Positions 1 through 12,241 of a DNA stretch of 60,000 nt are shown here, in pieces. The DNA lies in contig NC_087083.1 in assembly GCF_026151205.1 (NCBI RefSeq), positions 5,436,460-5,496,459 of the forward strand, read 5' to 3'. This stretch comes from Bolinopsis microptera (lineage: Eukaryota > Ctenophora > Tentaculata > Lobata > Bolinopsidae). The notes under the pieces were generated by a model that saw only the letters and a list, made by a program, of their open reading frames with translations, ran no database searches and had not been told where the DNA came from. The translations under genes were made by a program, and so were the position numbers. The stretch's first letter is position 1; every line of letters begins with the position of its first letter.

Positions 1-80
1 ACTAATAGATACTGCATTAGTGCCTCCGTGGACCTCATTTTGTACCCAGTGTAGTCTCACAATGAGCAGCGCGGAGCACT

Positions 81-114
81 TGTGTCACGTGATCACTTGT
101 GTCACGTGATCATT
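81..114. repeat. Direct repeat with CACGTG
   Basis: CTTGTGTCACGTGATCA twice in tandem. It could be an E-box pair, but no gene can be tied to it. Confidence 0.6.
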
Positions 115-3100
115 GTAATTGTGGGGGAGTCTCTTGAAGGGTTTATAAGTGCAGTATTAATAACATAGCGTAGTTGTACACAAGCATTATCGAGTTAATT
201 AGAAAAAACATGGCAATGGGGCCTTTTCTGAAAGCGTTAAAAATAACACCAAATATGGAATCTGCCAAACATTCGAGGGAAAATATTTTGCAGCCCTCTT
301 TAATCGCCAGAGCCGGATGCGTTTATCTAAGGGCTTGTAGGTTTGGATTACAATCTACTGAAATTATATCTAAAATTACTGAGACGCTCATAAAACAAAA
401 ATATCACAACGATCTGATGTGGTTGCAAATGACAAGCAACTATAAAAATAAACAACAAAATTTGACAGGTTTATTGAGAAGGGACGAATCTAATGACCCA
501 TTATAAATTTACGGTCAACCGGAAAATATTGTAAGACACAAATGGGATTCCAGTAATTGTAACCCTGACATAACAATATCATAAAACGACGGTCAAACTA
601 GCAGGAAAGTAGCAGCGAGCAAGTCTAGATCTGCAGATGAGATAGGAGGATGGGATCGTGAGATAGACAAGAATGACAGCAGCCAATTGAACTGCAGACC
701 AACTTTGCAACCCTGTCATCTCCAGGTACTCAATTAGGAGGCCTGTTTGAAGATTGTACCGTGGCAAATCCAGTAATTATTCGCCACAAATGGTCCCGGG
801 CAACGATCATGATCCTTTTTTTCGATACCGGAAAGAATATGAACCGTGACTTCCAGGCCCGATTGGTGACAAATCAAGGCTTTTTCAAGCTTGAGGGGGT
901 CGATTAATACTAGCAAGTCCATCATCATCATCATCAAACGATTATTTGGCAGAATGTCTACTTCTGTATAAATGCTATAGCCCCGTTTATACGTAACCCT
1001 CAAGATTATTTTACCACTTTAGTTCGTCTAAAATGGTTAATTTTAAGAGATTGTTACATCATACCCACTGCTTGGTTGGTAATTACTTAGTTAGTATTAG
1101 CGATCTCGTCCAGTGTGTTAATTACCACTAAATAGCTGATTACCTTGATACAACAATGACGTCATATCAAGATACGGTAATGGAGTTACTACGAGGATGA
1201 GGTAGTGTACATTACGTCTCCTCGTAGACCTACTAAAGAATACGGTGGACAGATCATGACGAAGGATGACTCACAGCAACACAAAGCATTACAGTGGCTC
1301 TCTCTCGTACTGCTACGCTAATCTGACATCTCACAATATGTTGCAAAATCACGACACGGCTGAAGCCAGGTGGAACGTGGCGTAATTTAGTACCACGATT
1401 TGTCCGGTCTCCGGATGAAATGACGCGACTTAAAATTACCATCTTGGACGGCGCTAATAGCTCTTTCATTTGGGAGAGTTTGTAAACAATTACAGGCTGG
1501 ACCTCCAGTCATATAATATAATGGCGTCTGAAACCAGGTATTCCCCCATAGTTCCACTGACCGGTCCTAGACATGAAACTGTCCTAGACTATATTTCAAC
1601 TTCGAAAATGGTAGAGCTCTAATCAACTTTTCCATTGTCGCACGAAATCCAAATGACATTACTTTGTCACCCCTCACAATGGAAGACTTATGACAAAGGA
1701 CCAGGCTGGGGTCTTCGTCTACTCTGCTGATTATCCGTGTTGTCCGGAACCATTGTTTCCAGAAGCTCTCCAGCTACCATTGTAGCGGATCGTGCTGTCT
1801 GACAACTAGTCTTCAGTCGAAGGATGTTGACTTAAATGTGGCGGGGTATTTGCTTGTTGTAAGATTTAGATTGGGTTACATCAGGGTGGTGATTAGAGTG
1901 GGTTTTTTCAGGAAGGGTTTAATCCCGGGGATGTTTTGTTGTGGAAGAGTTGTAGTGATGGTTACATGTGTATGACTTTTGATCTGGTAGATATTAAAAG
2001 CTTTCATGGAAATCTTCTAAGCTTTAAAGGGGAGAGGAATGAAAATCAGAACGTACTAGCAATTTCTAACATAGATAACTGCTCGTATGAGATATAACAT
2101 TAACGACACACATAAAAACCAGGTCACACTTCAATAAAATATTTTCTAAAAATCAAATAAATGTTTACTTAGATAAGCGAGCCTGTCAGGAATAAACCCA
2201 GAGAATAGAGTTACTCAACCTCACCAGTAATTCAAAATGGGAGATTGTTAAGCTTGAAAATACAATACAGTTCACTCATCTCCGTCTAAATTTCTCTGTT
2301 AATCGTCCCATGCCACCATTTCTCCCATTTATACATGTCTGAGAGCAGTATGGATTCAAATCATTTGAAATGACACAGCATGGTACCATGACCCATTTGG
2401 TTTTTAATTTACCTTCAAAACTTTCTGGATTCATAACGAAAAGGTTTCCTAGCAGCCATTTGAGTTTCGGGGCATCCCAAGTCTAATATACAACTTTACA
2501 GTATATATAATACATATAACGTACAACTACTTTTAGACACTACTTTTAAAAAGCATTCAAATATCACCAGTCAGTAGGTCAACAACAGGATAGTCGGCAG
2601 AATAGAACATGTCCCCGAGCCGGGGGAAATAGACTCTTCATGTTCGTTAATTCTTTGGCTTAACAGAAAGCCTTAATTTTTGACTGCAGAAAGTACAAGA
2701 CTAGTCTAGGTGATATTCTAGGTCCATTTTGTGTACATCAGTACTATTATAATGGAGTAGCAGTATAGTATTAGACTATACGGGCTAGCACAGGGAGGAA
2801 CACATGTTTAGACTAAGAATCGTCTGATCAGAAGTTCAACCGATCTCATGTTTTCAATGGTCTGTCTTCATTGCCTATTCGAAGAATTGACCTCGAAAAA
2901 CCAAGAAATTTGTTTAATATTTTTATTCGATCGACTAAGCTTAAGGGGTAACTAACTTATGACGTCCTTCAAAATCTTCGATTTTCAGACCAGCCCCCTC
3001 GTCCGGGATTGTTCGAATTTTCAAAACCACCCCAGTCCCCCCTCTCCTCCCTCCTTTCCAGTAACTTTTAATAATAACAAATTAAAATAACTTAAATTCG

Positions 3101-4520
3101 TTGGTAAAATGCAGGTATAACATAAAATATATAATTATTATCTACCTGGTTGAAGAAAGCTATATAACTAGCCAGCTAATTAGTTTAAAAGGTTTTGCTG
3201 TTTGCGCGTGCGTGTGTTATTGTATTAGTTTTAAATATTGTTTCAATTTTCCAATTTTTGCTTTATTTTCACTGAATTTCCGAACGTCCCAATTTTCAGA
3301 AACCACCCTCCCCTCCCTAGTCCCTATATGCTGGACGTCCTACGTAAATGGCCCCTATTAGACTATAAGTATAAGTACGTGTACGAAAAATGTTTGAACC
3401 AAACTTCGATAGTATTTTAGGTAACCCTGAAAATTAGTGCAGGTTATAACACAAGATATCAGGCCTTATTCTGTTGGTCATCACGCGGGAATTGGTAGTT
3501 CAGCTATAATTGTAAAATAAAGTATATTATGTTTTATAACCTAATGTACATGTCATACCAAAAAGAAATGAAATGCTGTTAGATGTGCATTTCAGAAAAG
3601 GCTAAAATCAGTGCATCTAAATAAAAACAATAAATTTGTATTATATAATATTATATTTATACTCTTGTTTACTATATTATATTACGATGCATTGTTAGTT
3701 GAATATGGTCACTTTCCTCAAATTGTTGCTTTATAACAAAACCCAGCCTAATAAACCCAAATATTTGCAGTCCGTCCCGAGCTTCTTTCCGCCAGCCTCA
3801 ATTAGCCTACTGGTAGCGATAAGAATCACTGATAACTGGTAACATCACGGAAAGTCGTCCGGTAATTCAAAACGTACTGCTCTGATTATGACAGTGCTGC
3901 CCATTCAGTTATTAGACTGAGCGATTAGCGCGGTCTCGGCCACTGGAATTTAGTTGAAATCATTGGGTCTGGGTAGAATTACCATTAACCCATATAGTGT
4001 GCTGTTAGGAGAGGCCCAAACGTTGCTTCTAAATCTTGTTGCAAGGTTTCGAATTCTCTAATTCTGGTGAACGTTGGACTGTAACTTTAAGGAGTAGTTG
4101 GCTTGATCGTTTTGACAAAAAAATTGAAGTTATCGCATGTAGATTTAATATTTATATTTTGTCTGTGATCTGTTCACGAACAAATATAAACAAACGCCCG
4201 AGATATGACACTGATACTGACTGTGGACGCTTATATCAGCTTGCTACAAACAATGGCGTTACTGTATGCTACAAATATCTAAATAATGAATAGCTGTCGA
4301 GCTCATGTGAAAAATAATAATAAAATAGCTAAACTAAATTTTAGTTTCGACACGAGAGAGCTAGAGTGATTCTAGGCTTTTGATCGGTCAATGCTGGAAA
4401 CTGATTGGTTAATATGTTTATACAGAATGGTAAATTTAAAGAAGCACAATTGTACAAACTCAATAACTTATTGAATAAGCTTGTAATCCAGGACCAGTTT
4501 TTTTGACCGTCTTTAGTTCT
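115..4520. other. No supported gene
   Basis: AT-rich DNA. The open stretches at 174-506 (110 codons) and about 683-907 (plus strand) have no recognisable motif and no convincing splice context, so I do not call them genes. The only structure is the MITE-like repeat at 2945-3365. Confidence 0.5.
2945..3365. repeat. Possible degraded MITE, C/G-rich ends
   Basis: The left end has AGGGGTAACTAACTTATGACGTCC. The right end, inverted, reads AGGGGCCATTTACGTAGGACGTCC. Between them are C-rich tracts and AT-rich DNA. A related start, AAGGGGCCATCTATTTAGGACGTCC, is at 8097. Confidence 0.5.
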
Positions 4521-4524
4521 CCTT

Positions 4525-4665
4525 TTGGAACATACAATGTACAGAAACTCAAAAGGAAGGCTGAAAATGATTAAAATGCTATCAGCTTGTTTTGACGTGA
4601 ATGCAGGAACAGAACAGGGCAACCCCTTGAGCCCAGAACTCTTGAAATACTATGTATACACGAAG
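4525..4665 (+). pseudogene. LINE reverse transcriptase relic
   Basis: A short stretch reading CFDVNAGTEQGNPLSPELLK, which matches the G-x-x-QG-x-PLSP motif of non-LTR reverse transcriptases. Nothing of the YADD box follows. The open frame continues to 4812 without recognisable content. Confidence 0.55.
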
Positions 4666-5458
4666 TCTCCCTACAGATTAACGCCCTACCCGGAGCGGAA
4701 GGTCCTCAACTCAATAGCCACCTATCGAAATACAGTGCCATCCCCAAGTGAACTATTTTTTGATAGAAAAATAGGAATGCATGACTGCACGAGACTGTAT
4801 GCGATTCTATAATATAAATAGACACGGCACGCGTTAGCGAGATCTATCTGATAGACAGTAACTATACCGAGTGCCCCGGGCTAGAGTTGTCTGTCTCTGT
4901 GTATTCAAGAGCACATGACCACAGCTAAAATGTTAAATATCAACAATACGAGTCTCGTGCCAATACTACAGAAGTCATGTGATCAATCAGCACGCACCAG
5001 TGAACAGTTTTGCCATGACAACGGAATGCAATTAAACTTGTTTTGATTATGATAAGATAATATAACGTCAGATGTGGTTTAAGTTTCAACGTTTAGTTTC
5101 AAAACACTCGAATTAGGAAACAAGTATTTATCAAAGTATCAAACGGCGAAATATATATGATATAGTTAGCGGGTCTATCTAGTGCCAGGATATCGTCAGC
5201 AGAGTATCTGTCTATCTCTAATTCCGGCACTTCTTGGCTATTCTCACTCAAATACCCGGACGAATTTGTTATTTTATGATAAGCGGTATCAGGACTCAGG
5301 CATGTATTGCTATCAGGTATCAGGTATATATTGCTAGGAAGGTCGTAGGAAAGTGTCGAATGCGGAACATGTTAGCAATAACCAATTACAATATAAAGTC
5401 AGGCCTCTAGGGTTAACAATTACTTCGACTGCAGATCGGCAGATCGGCTCCTTTAATC

Positions 5459-5520
5459 GTGCCTCGATAATAATTATATAATGCTCGATAATAATTGTAT
5501 AATGCTTCGATAATAATTAG
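5459..5520. repeat. Three imperfect copies of a 20-22 bp AT-rich repeat
   Basis: CTCGATAATAATT(A/G)TATAATG repeated three times with small changes. Confidence 0.75.
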
Positions 5521-8006
5521 TTGTCCTATATTGTCCTACAAACTTAACGCTCGTCAACCGTGCACGTATTACAGTCGTAAATACTTGAATTTTGACTGAA
5601 CACAATTTACCATTTCATTCTGGATAGTACGGATGATCACTTATCGAATAAAGTTTTAAGCCGGATTAAAAATGGCAAATTGAGCTAACACTGCATTTGA
5701 AATTAGCTAACAATTATATAATCGAAGGTTCCGAAGCCCAAGGTTTAGCTCCAGTTATATTTAATAACTTAATCGTGGTGTAAATTTTGGTGGAGCAGCT
5801 GTTTAAGTGACTATTTTTAATTCTTATATAATTGTGCACATTTTATCAAGTCGAGATTTTCAATAAATATCTGTTTTCCAATCTATAACGTGTACCGAAT
5901 CTTGATTTATGAAACTTATAAAAATTCGACATGACGAAGAAACAAAAATTAACGCTAAAATAAATTTCATGTCAGTGCGATGAGACAGAGTGTTTTATTA
6001 CTAAATGAATTTTATCAAATTATATAAACGATCAGAGAACTTGCAGTTATTGTCTGCCAAAAGCACCAGAGGGCGTGAGAAACTGTGATAAGTGCACCAT
6101 TTTCACTTTTATGGCTTTCTTGAGGGTGAAAATGGAGACAATGGAATCCCAGCAGACAATGAATGATAGAAAAAAGTCGGGGGGACAGAAAAGATTTCAA
6201 ATTGGATTACTCCGTAATTAGAAATTAGGTCGAGTCATGGCTGCTGCTGCATGGTATACGATTCAGTCGAAACAAAATTATTGAATTTGAACGGTTGAAA
6301 AAACATCTACAATATGATACGTGAAAAAATGATGAAATGATATTATTATCTCGACTAATACTTTCTGCCCTGGTTACTGTCTCTTTCTTAAAACAGGGAG
6401 TAGAGATGGGTTTAGTAAAATTGTTGAATTCGAACAGTGCAAAATAATTAGTATTATCTCAACTTAAAGTTTATCCTGCATTGTCATGGTTGCTGTCTAT
6501 TTCTAAAAGACAGCGTTGTTAATCTAAGTTGGGGTACCTATCGGCGAATGGTGAATAATATTGTTAGTTAATATAAATACGATCTGTTAAAGATAAAGTT
6601 TTTATAGACAAATACGTGATCGATTCGAGCTAACCTAAAATAAGTATAAATGTTCAAAATGCGTCATACAAATGGAAAATGTAACAATAGAGTTTATCTT
6701 TCTATGGAACGATGGGAATATGGCATGTGAAACTGAAATGGGTTTATCTTATCTGGAACGAGCTCCAGACAGTTCCAATTTGTCTGCTTCAATAGACAAC
6801 TTCCGTCATACTGTACTGCTGAGCAGACATTTGACAGAGCTGTATTTCTGTAATCAGGTTATCTCAGATAACATGTGCAATTGTGCACAGCCTCACCTGC
6901 TTCAGTTTATAACACGGTCGAAGTGAACTATAAACGTTCTTAAATTTGTATAGGATTCCAAAGAGTTATAAATTTAAATAAATTAATCACAAATTGTACA
7001 GTTACGCCAATAAAAAGACACTAAAAATAGCCTGCAAAACTTGACATAACCGTAAGCAAGATATTATCGATAAAACCTTTTCTCAAGACTTCAATAGTCA
7101 AGGCTGCATTGATTCAAAAATACAAGTCACAATTATTGAAGCTCGATAAGGATGAGTTGATATTAATGGGTAATGGAATTAACTTGTTTAAGTGGAGCAT
7201 TTTTTGGTGTAAAAAGATTCCTTAGTTTTGAAATTTTGTCTGATCTTGAATTCATATTCATCAGAGTATAGAAGCGGTAACAAAATCTATTTGAACACCG
7301 AATGGACCAATCCAATGGAGAATTGGGTGAGAAGCATAAACAAAAAAAGAAAATTAAAAGAAGAATTATATTTTTAACTTAGTTATAGTACAAGGTTGAC
7401 TGCCGAACCTAATTCTCCAGCAGATAAGCTTCAGCTGTCACGGTAAGTACGTTAAGTATTTATGTTAAGTATGTACCAACAAAGAACAGTTAAATCAATT
7501 TTCCACGCCCACAACTCTCGGCAACGCTTTCTTTCAATATTTCGCCACAAAACAAGTGTACAGACTAGTCACGACAATTATAGTTGCAATGCAAATAAAC
7601 ATGATGTAAATTCAGCGTGGACAACCTCAGATTTGTCACGCGAGGAACAACATTTACAACATTTACTCGATAAATTATTGAGTAAAATCGATGAAAGAAT
7701 TCCTACAAAAGTGCGAGCTAAAACGGCCCGGACGGATTCATATTCGTAAAAACGAGGTCTCGTAAAAGAGCGGTCAATATGATGATGATGATGATGAGTG
7801 ACCGTCCAAACCTCTCCCATGGCGTGAGCTGCGACCAAGTCACAATCGAACTGACACAGTCTAGTAGCTGATAGAATCGAGTCAAAATTTCAAGATAAGA
7901 TTCCTGAGCTAAGTATGCACTTGCCGTGAAGTGTTAACTCGATTTAACCCCTGGCCATGTCAGTTCATTAGCAGATACTCAGCGATAAGAACGATCAAAG
8001 TGGGCC

Positions 8007-8025
8007 GGGGGGGGGGGGGGGGGGG
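8007..8025. repeat. Poly-G tract
   Basis: A run of 19 G. It could be unreliable in assembly. Confidence 0.9.
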
Positions 8026-8096
8026 CAATACACAGTATTTACTACCCCGCTCCTATGCAGCAGAGATATTGTTTAAGATAAGATATAACTAAATAA

Positions 8097-8240
8097 GGGG
8101 CCATCTATTTAGGACGTCCGTCAAATAGGGAGGGGGTGTGGTTTTGGAATTTCGGACAAATCCGGACAGGGGGAGGTGGTGTATAAATTTGGGGATTGAA
8201 GTGGTTTGAAGTAACCAGAGAGATGGTTAGATGTATACAT
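8097..8240. repeat. Second copy of the GACGTCC MITE-like end
   Basis: Begins AAGGGGCCATCTATTTAGG and GACGTCC, followed by G-rich sequence similar, inverted, to 3260-3365. The other end is not identified. Confidence 0.45.
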
Positions 8241-9334
8241 TTGGGGATAAGATAAGATAGCTGGAAGGAGCTTCTGAAACTAAATGGTGTTACGCCATAA
8301 ATATTATCTGAATGTGTTCATGCTGAACATTTTGCTGTGCTGCAAGTAAAGTGACTGTAAGATTTTTTTAGCCCGGGATACCAAAATTAAATACATGTGT
8401 TACTATTTTAGGATGCACGAAAGTTAAAACAGTTGTTAATGAATATCTCCAAAACTAAGCACTATAAACCCTATGTTGCTTTATAGCTTGTATGTGTTAC
8501 TGTTAATGTGGCCTTTGCAGTTAGTTTGAGCTAAAAGAGAGGCCCCTACAACGTTCAGAAGCGGAGATACAAAAGTCATATATTTGCGCCCGAGGGTAAT
8601 TTAGAAATTTCCCCCCTAGGGTTGGAACTACTGAAAGAAATTACGTACCTTATCAATTCTGATCCAGAATGACCTTACATAAGGAACTGGTTTCTGGAAA
8701 AGTTGTAGACACCAAACTGCATACTTGATTTTAATTAGCTTCTAGCGTAGATTTTGTTTACTCTCGCCCCAGTGAAAATCAGTTTTTCTGGATTTTTTTC
8801 CAAAAGTAAGCATTTTGGGCCTTTATGATCCCTTTATAGTGTCAATATAAACATGTGCATTGCGGTCATTTTAAGTCATAATTTTAGTCTCTAAGACCTT
8901 CAGAAGCTGAGATACAGATTTCCCATATATGCGCCTAATGTGAAATATGGACGTGGCCCCCACAGGGTTGGGACTAGCGACACAACATGTGCCGTTCGGT
9001 GATTTGAGTTACCAATAACCTATTTAACCCGATATTCAGTATCAAAAAAACTCTGTAAAGCGATGTGCACACTCAACTCCTCCCTGCTACTAGAGTATAA
9101 TGATTAGGAAAAGTTTAACAGATGAATCGGATTTGTTAAATGAGCACAAACTGCGGTGCACGCAGTATAAGTGCTAGGGAGTGATTTGGTCTAGAGTGTT
9201 AAGTTTTTGATATAACAACGGAATTATTTTATTGAATTAATGAAAACGCCAAAAGATCGCACTGCTACACTCTACAGCCATTCCAATAATGGAGAACTTA
9301 CCTTTAGATTAAATATAAATTAGTTTTAACTGAC

Positions 9335-9526
9335 CGTAGCACAGTCGCCTCCCACAGCGAGCACTTCATCCCCACAGAAAGGGTCCCACTTCGCACTCGA
9401 ACACGGTAGGACTGCCCGCGTTTACTAACTCCAGTTGGGGAGTGTTGTTTTGACCAGGGTCAGCTAGATCTATCACTCCTAATCTACCCCCACTTCCTAC
9501 CATGTGGTGCACTCCGTATTTCCTGC
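9335..9526 (-). pseudogene. Possible coronin-7 WD40 exon with a one-base shift
   Basis: Bounded on the minus strand by GTTTCAG and GTCAGT, plausible splice sites. The first part reads KYGVHHMVGSGGRLGVIDLA and then PQLELVNAGSPTV. In another frame it ends with KWDPFCGDEVLAVGGDCAT. Together, separated by one surplus base in the TGCGAAGTGG stretch near 9390, they follow the start of the second beta-propeller of coronin-7 (LSSGGQVAVLELRKPG...WDPF..HRLAVAGEDA). No other coronin exon was recognised. It could be a relic, a duplicated exon, or a real exon with a sequencing error. Confidence 0.45.
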
Positions 9527-9529
9527 CTG

Positions 9530-9597
9530 AAACACGTGGTGTTATTGGAGATATCACGTGGTGTTATTGGAGATATCACGTGGTGTTATTTGAGATA
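9530..9597. repeat. Three copies of a 22-bp repeat with CACGTG
   Basis: ATCACGTGGTGTTATTGGAGAT three times in a row, ending exactly where the TIR element at 9598 starts. Confidence 0.85.
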
Positions 9598-10486
9598 CCT
9601 TAGTTCCCAAAAATTTGTGTGCCATTATATTGAGCACAATTTATTTGAGCCCGAAAAATTTGGGCAGAAAAATTGAACTCATTTGGGCGACCGAAAATTT
9701 GGGCACAAATTCTTCGAAAAATGAACGATTTTCCACTAAAATTTCAGTTAGATATTTGCCTTAGTTCATTATTATTCCTTATTATTCCAGTCATTTTGCT
9801 TTCAATTTTAAGCATGTAGGTGGTAGTCTGAGTTGTTTCACATTATGAAATTTAAGATCTGCCCAGTAACTACTAAAAAATACAGTGATGATGGCACAAT
9901 ACAAAATGATAAATATACAATAGTGATATTTAGTCTCTCAATCAGATAGTTTAGTCTACTTACACTCAGCATATGATACCCGCTTGACAGTGATCCGTGA
10001 AGTACACGCTCGTTGGATCAACGAACTTTATGTATATTTAATTTTAAAAGGGAGGCCAGATGACATAAGGAAAGGCTTTGAGAAGTCGGGTATAACTGAT
10101 GCTTGTAGATCAGACTTTACGGTGGATGATAATCCATTTGCAGATCTTGTTTAAATCTCTAGCTATCCGAACCTCTAGCCATTTGTTTTATTAGTAGCTG
10201 TTAGCTATATTCCAGTTATTTCTATTCATTTAAAATATAAGCCTTTTTACTTGGTCAAGCCATGAATGACAGATTAGAAAACTAAAATTTCAAATATTAT
10301 TTCACTTGGATATGAAGAAAAAGCCATCTTTCTATAGATCTCAGGGCCACAGGCCAAATTCCAAAAGTTTGGTTAGCAAAAAATTTAGCAGACGGAAAAG
10401 ATTTATGCAATTAATTTGGTCTGCAAAAAAATTTGGGCGAGAGGCCCGCTCAAATTTTTTGTCGCCCAAATTTTTGGGAATTAAGG
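9598..10486. mobile_element. Small TIR element with subterminal AAAATTTGGGC repeats
   Basis: Ends CCTTAGTTCCCAAAAATTTG (9598) and, inverted, CCTTAATTCCCAAAAATTTG (10486), flanked by TA. AAATTTGGGC or its complement recurs several times near both ends (9655-9715 and 10425-10475). No transposase is visible; the frame at 10306-10677 runs across the right end and has no recognisable domain. Confidence 0.65.
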
Positions 10487-10525
10487 TATTTCAAAGGATT
10501 TCAAAGGATTTCAAAGGATTTCAAA
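10486..10525. repeat. 10-bp tandem repeat
   Basis: ATTTCAAAGG about four times, directly outside the right end of the TIR element 9598-10486. Confidence 0.8.
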
Positions 10526-10789
10526 ATAAAATGATCATTACAATAAACATTGTGTCGGATCTAAATTTAAAAAATAAAGATAAAATGAAAGTCAAAAACG
10601 AAAAAACCGAAACCTGTCCTGAAAAATGCACGGTTGACGGTTATAGTCTAAAGAGTTTAAAAACCGAGCTATTCTAAAAAGGAATGTTCATGACGCGAAC
10701 AACCAGTCCTTTGTGTCCATGCCTAAGATCCACACATAAATTCCACACTAAATCAAAAGTGTGAAACGCACACGAAAAATAACACACTG

Positions 10790-11166
10790 TCGGATCCACG
10801 TTTCGCATGTTGAGTCCGTGAGTCATGTTGTAGGTCCTTCCTTTTCTTTTCTGTCACTCGGGGGAACCTCCGCTTGTTCACTTTACTCAAGAATCTGGCA
10901 GTTTCTCTGATCAATAGGATATCCTTGAAGAGGTCGGCAAAGGTCTCCGCTCCAGAGGTGATCATGGTTCTCGCCTGCTGACCTATGTTTCGCCTCAGGT
11001 CGTCGTAAAGCGAACAATCCGTGAGAACGTGTTTCTCATCTTCAATGATCGGCTCAAACATTGGTAGTTCGGCCAGTATACCGACAGCTTCAAGGTCTGA
11101 TGAAGAACAGTGCTTACAAATGCGATTGAGCGGATTTTCACGGTTGATGGCGTATCTACCTATCAA
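10790..11166 (-). pseudogene. LINE ORF2 C-terminal fragment (Cys-His region)
   Basis: Reads GRYAINRENPLNRICKHCSS, then EDEKHVLTDCSLYDDLR. A C-X2-C followed by E-x-H-x4-C and YxDLR is the zinc-binding tail of many LINE reverse-transcriptase proteins. No RT core is found upstream, so this is a 5'-truncated copy or relic. Confidence 0.6.
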
Positions 11167-11724
11167 GCAAATTTCGTCATAACTTGGGATCGTTACCTGA
11201 GTTAGTAGCAGTTCTAGAAGCAGTTATAAACTTAACCATTAATTGAGAAATTAAAAATCATTAAAAGTCATTCTCTTCATGAAAACAGGTACAGACAAAA
11301 CCCTTAGACTGACGTATACGGTGAAATTACTAGTGAGATAAGGACACGTTTTTTTAAGTGCGGTAAAAATGACTTTGAGTGCCATGACACTTTTGACAGT
11401 GAAAGTGAAAAGACTAGTAACTAGAAAGTGTTGCAGAGAAATGCATTCAATCTTAATTTAACGAAAATCCATTAGTTAGTTAATATGTCAGTATTAACTG
11501 TGCCAGTTTTCAGCATTTTGGACTATAATGCAATGTTTAAAAAGCCCATAAAAACTGAATTTTGCGACTTTTCTGTTTAAAATTCACAATATGTCTCAGA
11601 ATTATTCAAAAATTATTTGGATTTTGGTCGTAATACTTAAACTGTGCCCAAAATGAACAAAAAAATCATTGATTTGGTAAAATTTTGAGTTTAGATTAGT
11701 GAAGTCATTCCCTATCTCATTTTT

Positions 11725-11850
11725 AAATCCCGGGATTCTGGAATCCCGACCGAAATAAATCCCGGGATTCCCGAAAATCAGGGGAAAATTTACCGGATTC
11801 CCGAAAATCGGGAATTTCCCGGGATTTCCCGGAAATCGGGATTCCTGAAC
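11725..11850. repeat. Palindromic CCCGGGATTC repeats
   Basis: Many copies of ATTCCCG(A/G)AAATCGGG in both orientations, able to fold into stems. Similar CCGGGATT motifs occur at 26145-26205. Probably a transposon end or remnant. Confidence 0.6.
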
Positions 11851-12241
11851 ATTGAAAGTTTGTTAAAAACAAATGGTGCCAATCCTGGAGTTCGACTACG
11901 AGTTTCATAAAAGTACTTGAAGTTGAAGCAGTATATGCTTTCTCCAGAAATCTTATTTCCAGTATCTTAATTTTGTGTAATCTCATCTATAGTAAGCTTA
12001 TTAATTGGTCACTGGACAAAAATTCTATCAAAAAATTAAAATTTGGTGCAGAAAAGTGTATATCTAAAAATGGTTAAAGAGGGGTGTTATTCAGTATCCT
12101 TGATCTCTGCACACGTGATGCCCATATAAGGTAATACTAAGGTCTTACTCCGCATATTACAACTTGAAAAATGAAAGCAGTGAGATCATGCAAGCGTTGT
12201 TTTGTACTATTGTTTTTTTACTATCTTTTTGTACTATAGTT

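Larger units (their letters stand above)
4813..9334. other. No supported gene
   Basis: AT-rich DNA with short repeats. A 95-codon plus-strand frame at 7462-7749 ends SREEQHLQHLLDKLLSKIDE-like and might be an amphipathic exon, but I cannot support it further. CAT/ATG microsatellites occur near 920 and 7782. Confidence 0.45.
10680..12237. other. No supported gene apart from the LINE fragment
   Basis: Holds the LINE tail at 10790-11166 and the palindromic repeats at 11725-11850. A sequence ATAAGGACACGTT near 11338 resembles the outer edge of the TIR at 34097, with no matching partner found. Confidence 0.45.

Noticed and set aside
174-506. 110-codon plus-strand frame as a gene
   Set aside because: No recognisable motif, AT-rich composition like its surroundings, no neighbour or splice evidence.
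10306-10677. 123-codon Lys-rich plus-strand frame as a gene
   Set aside because: It crosses the right end of the TIR element and a 10-bp tandem repeat; the Lys richness reflects A-rich DNA.
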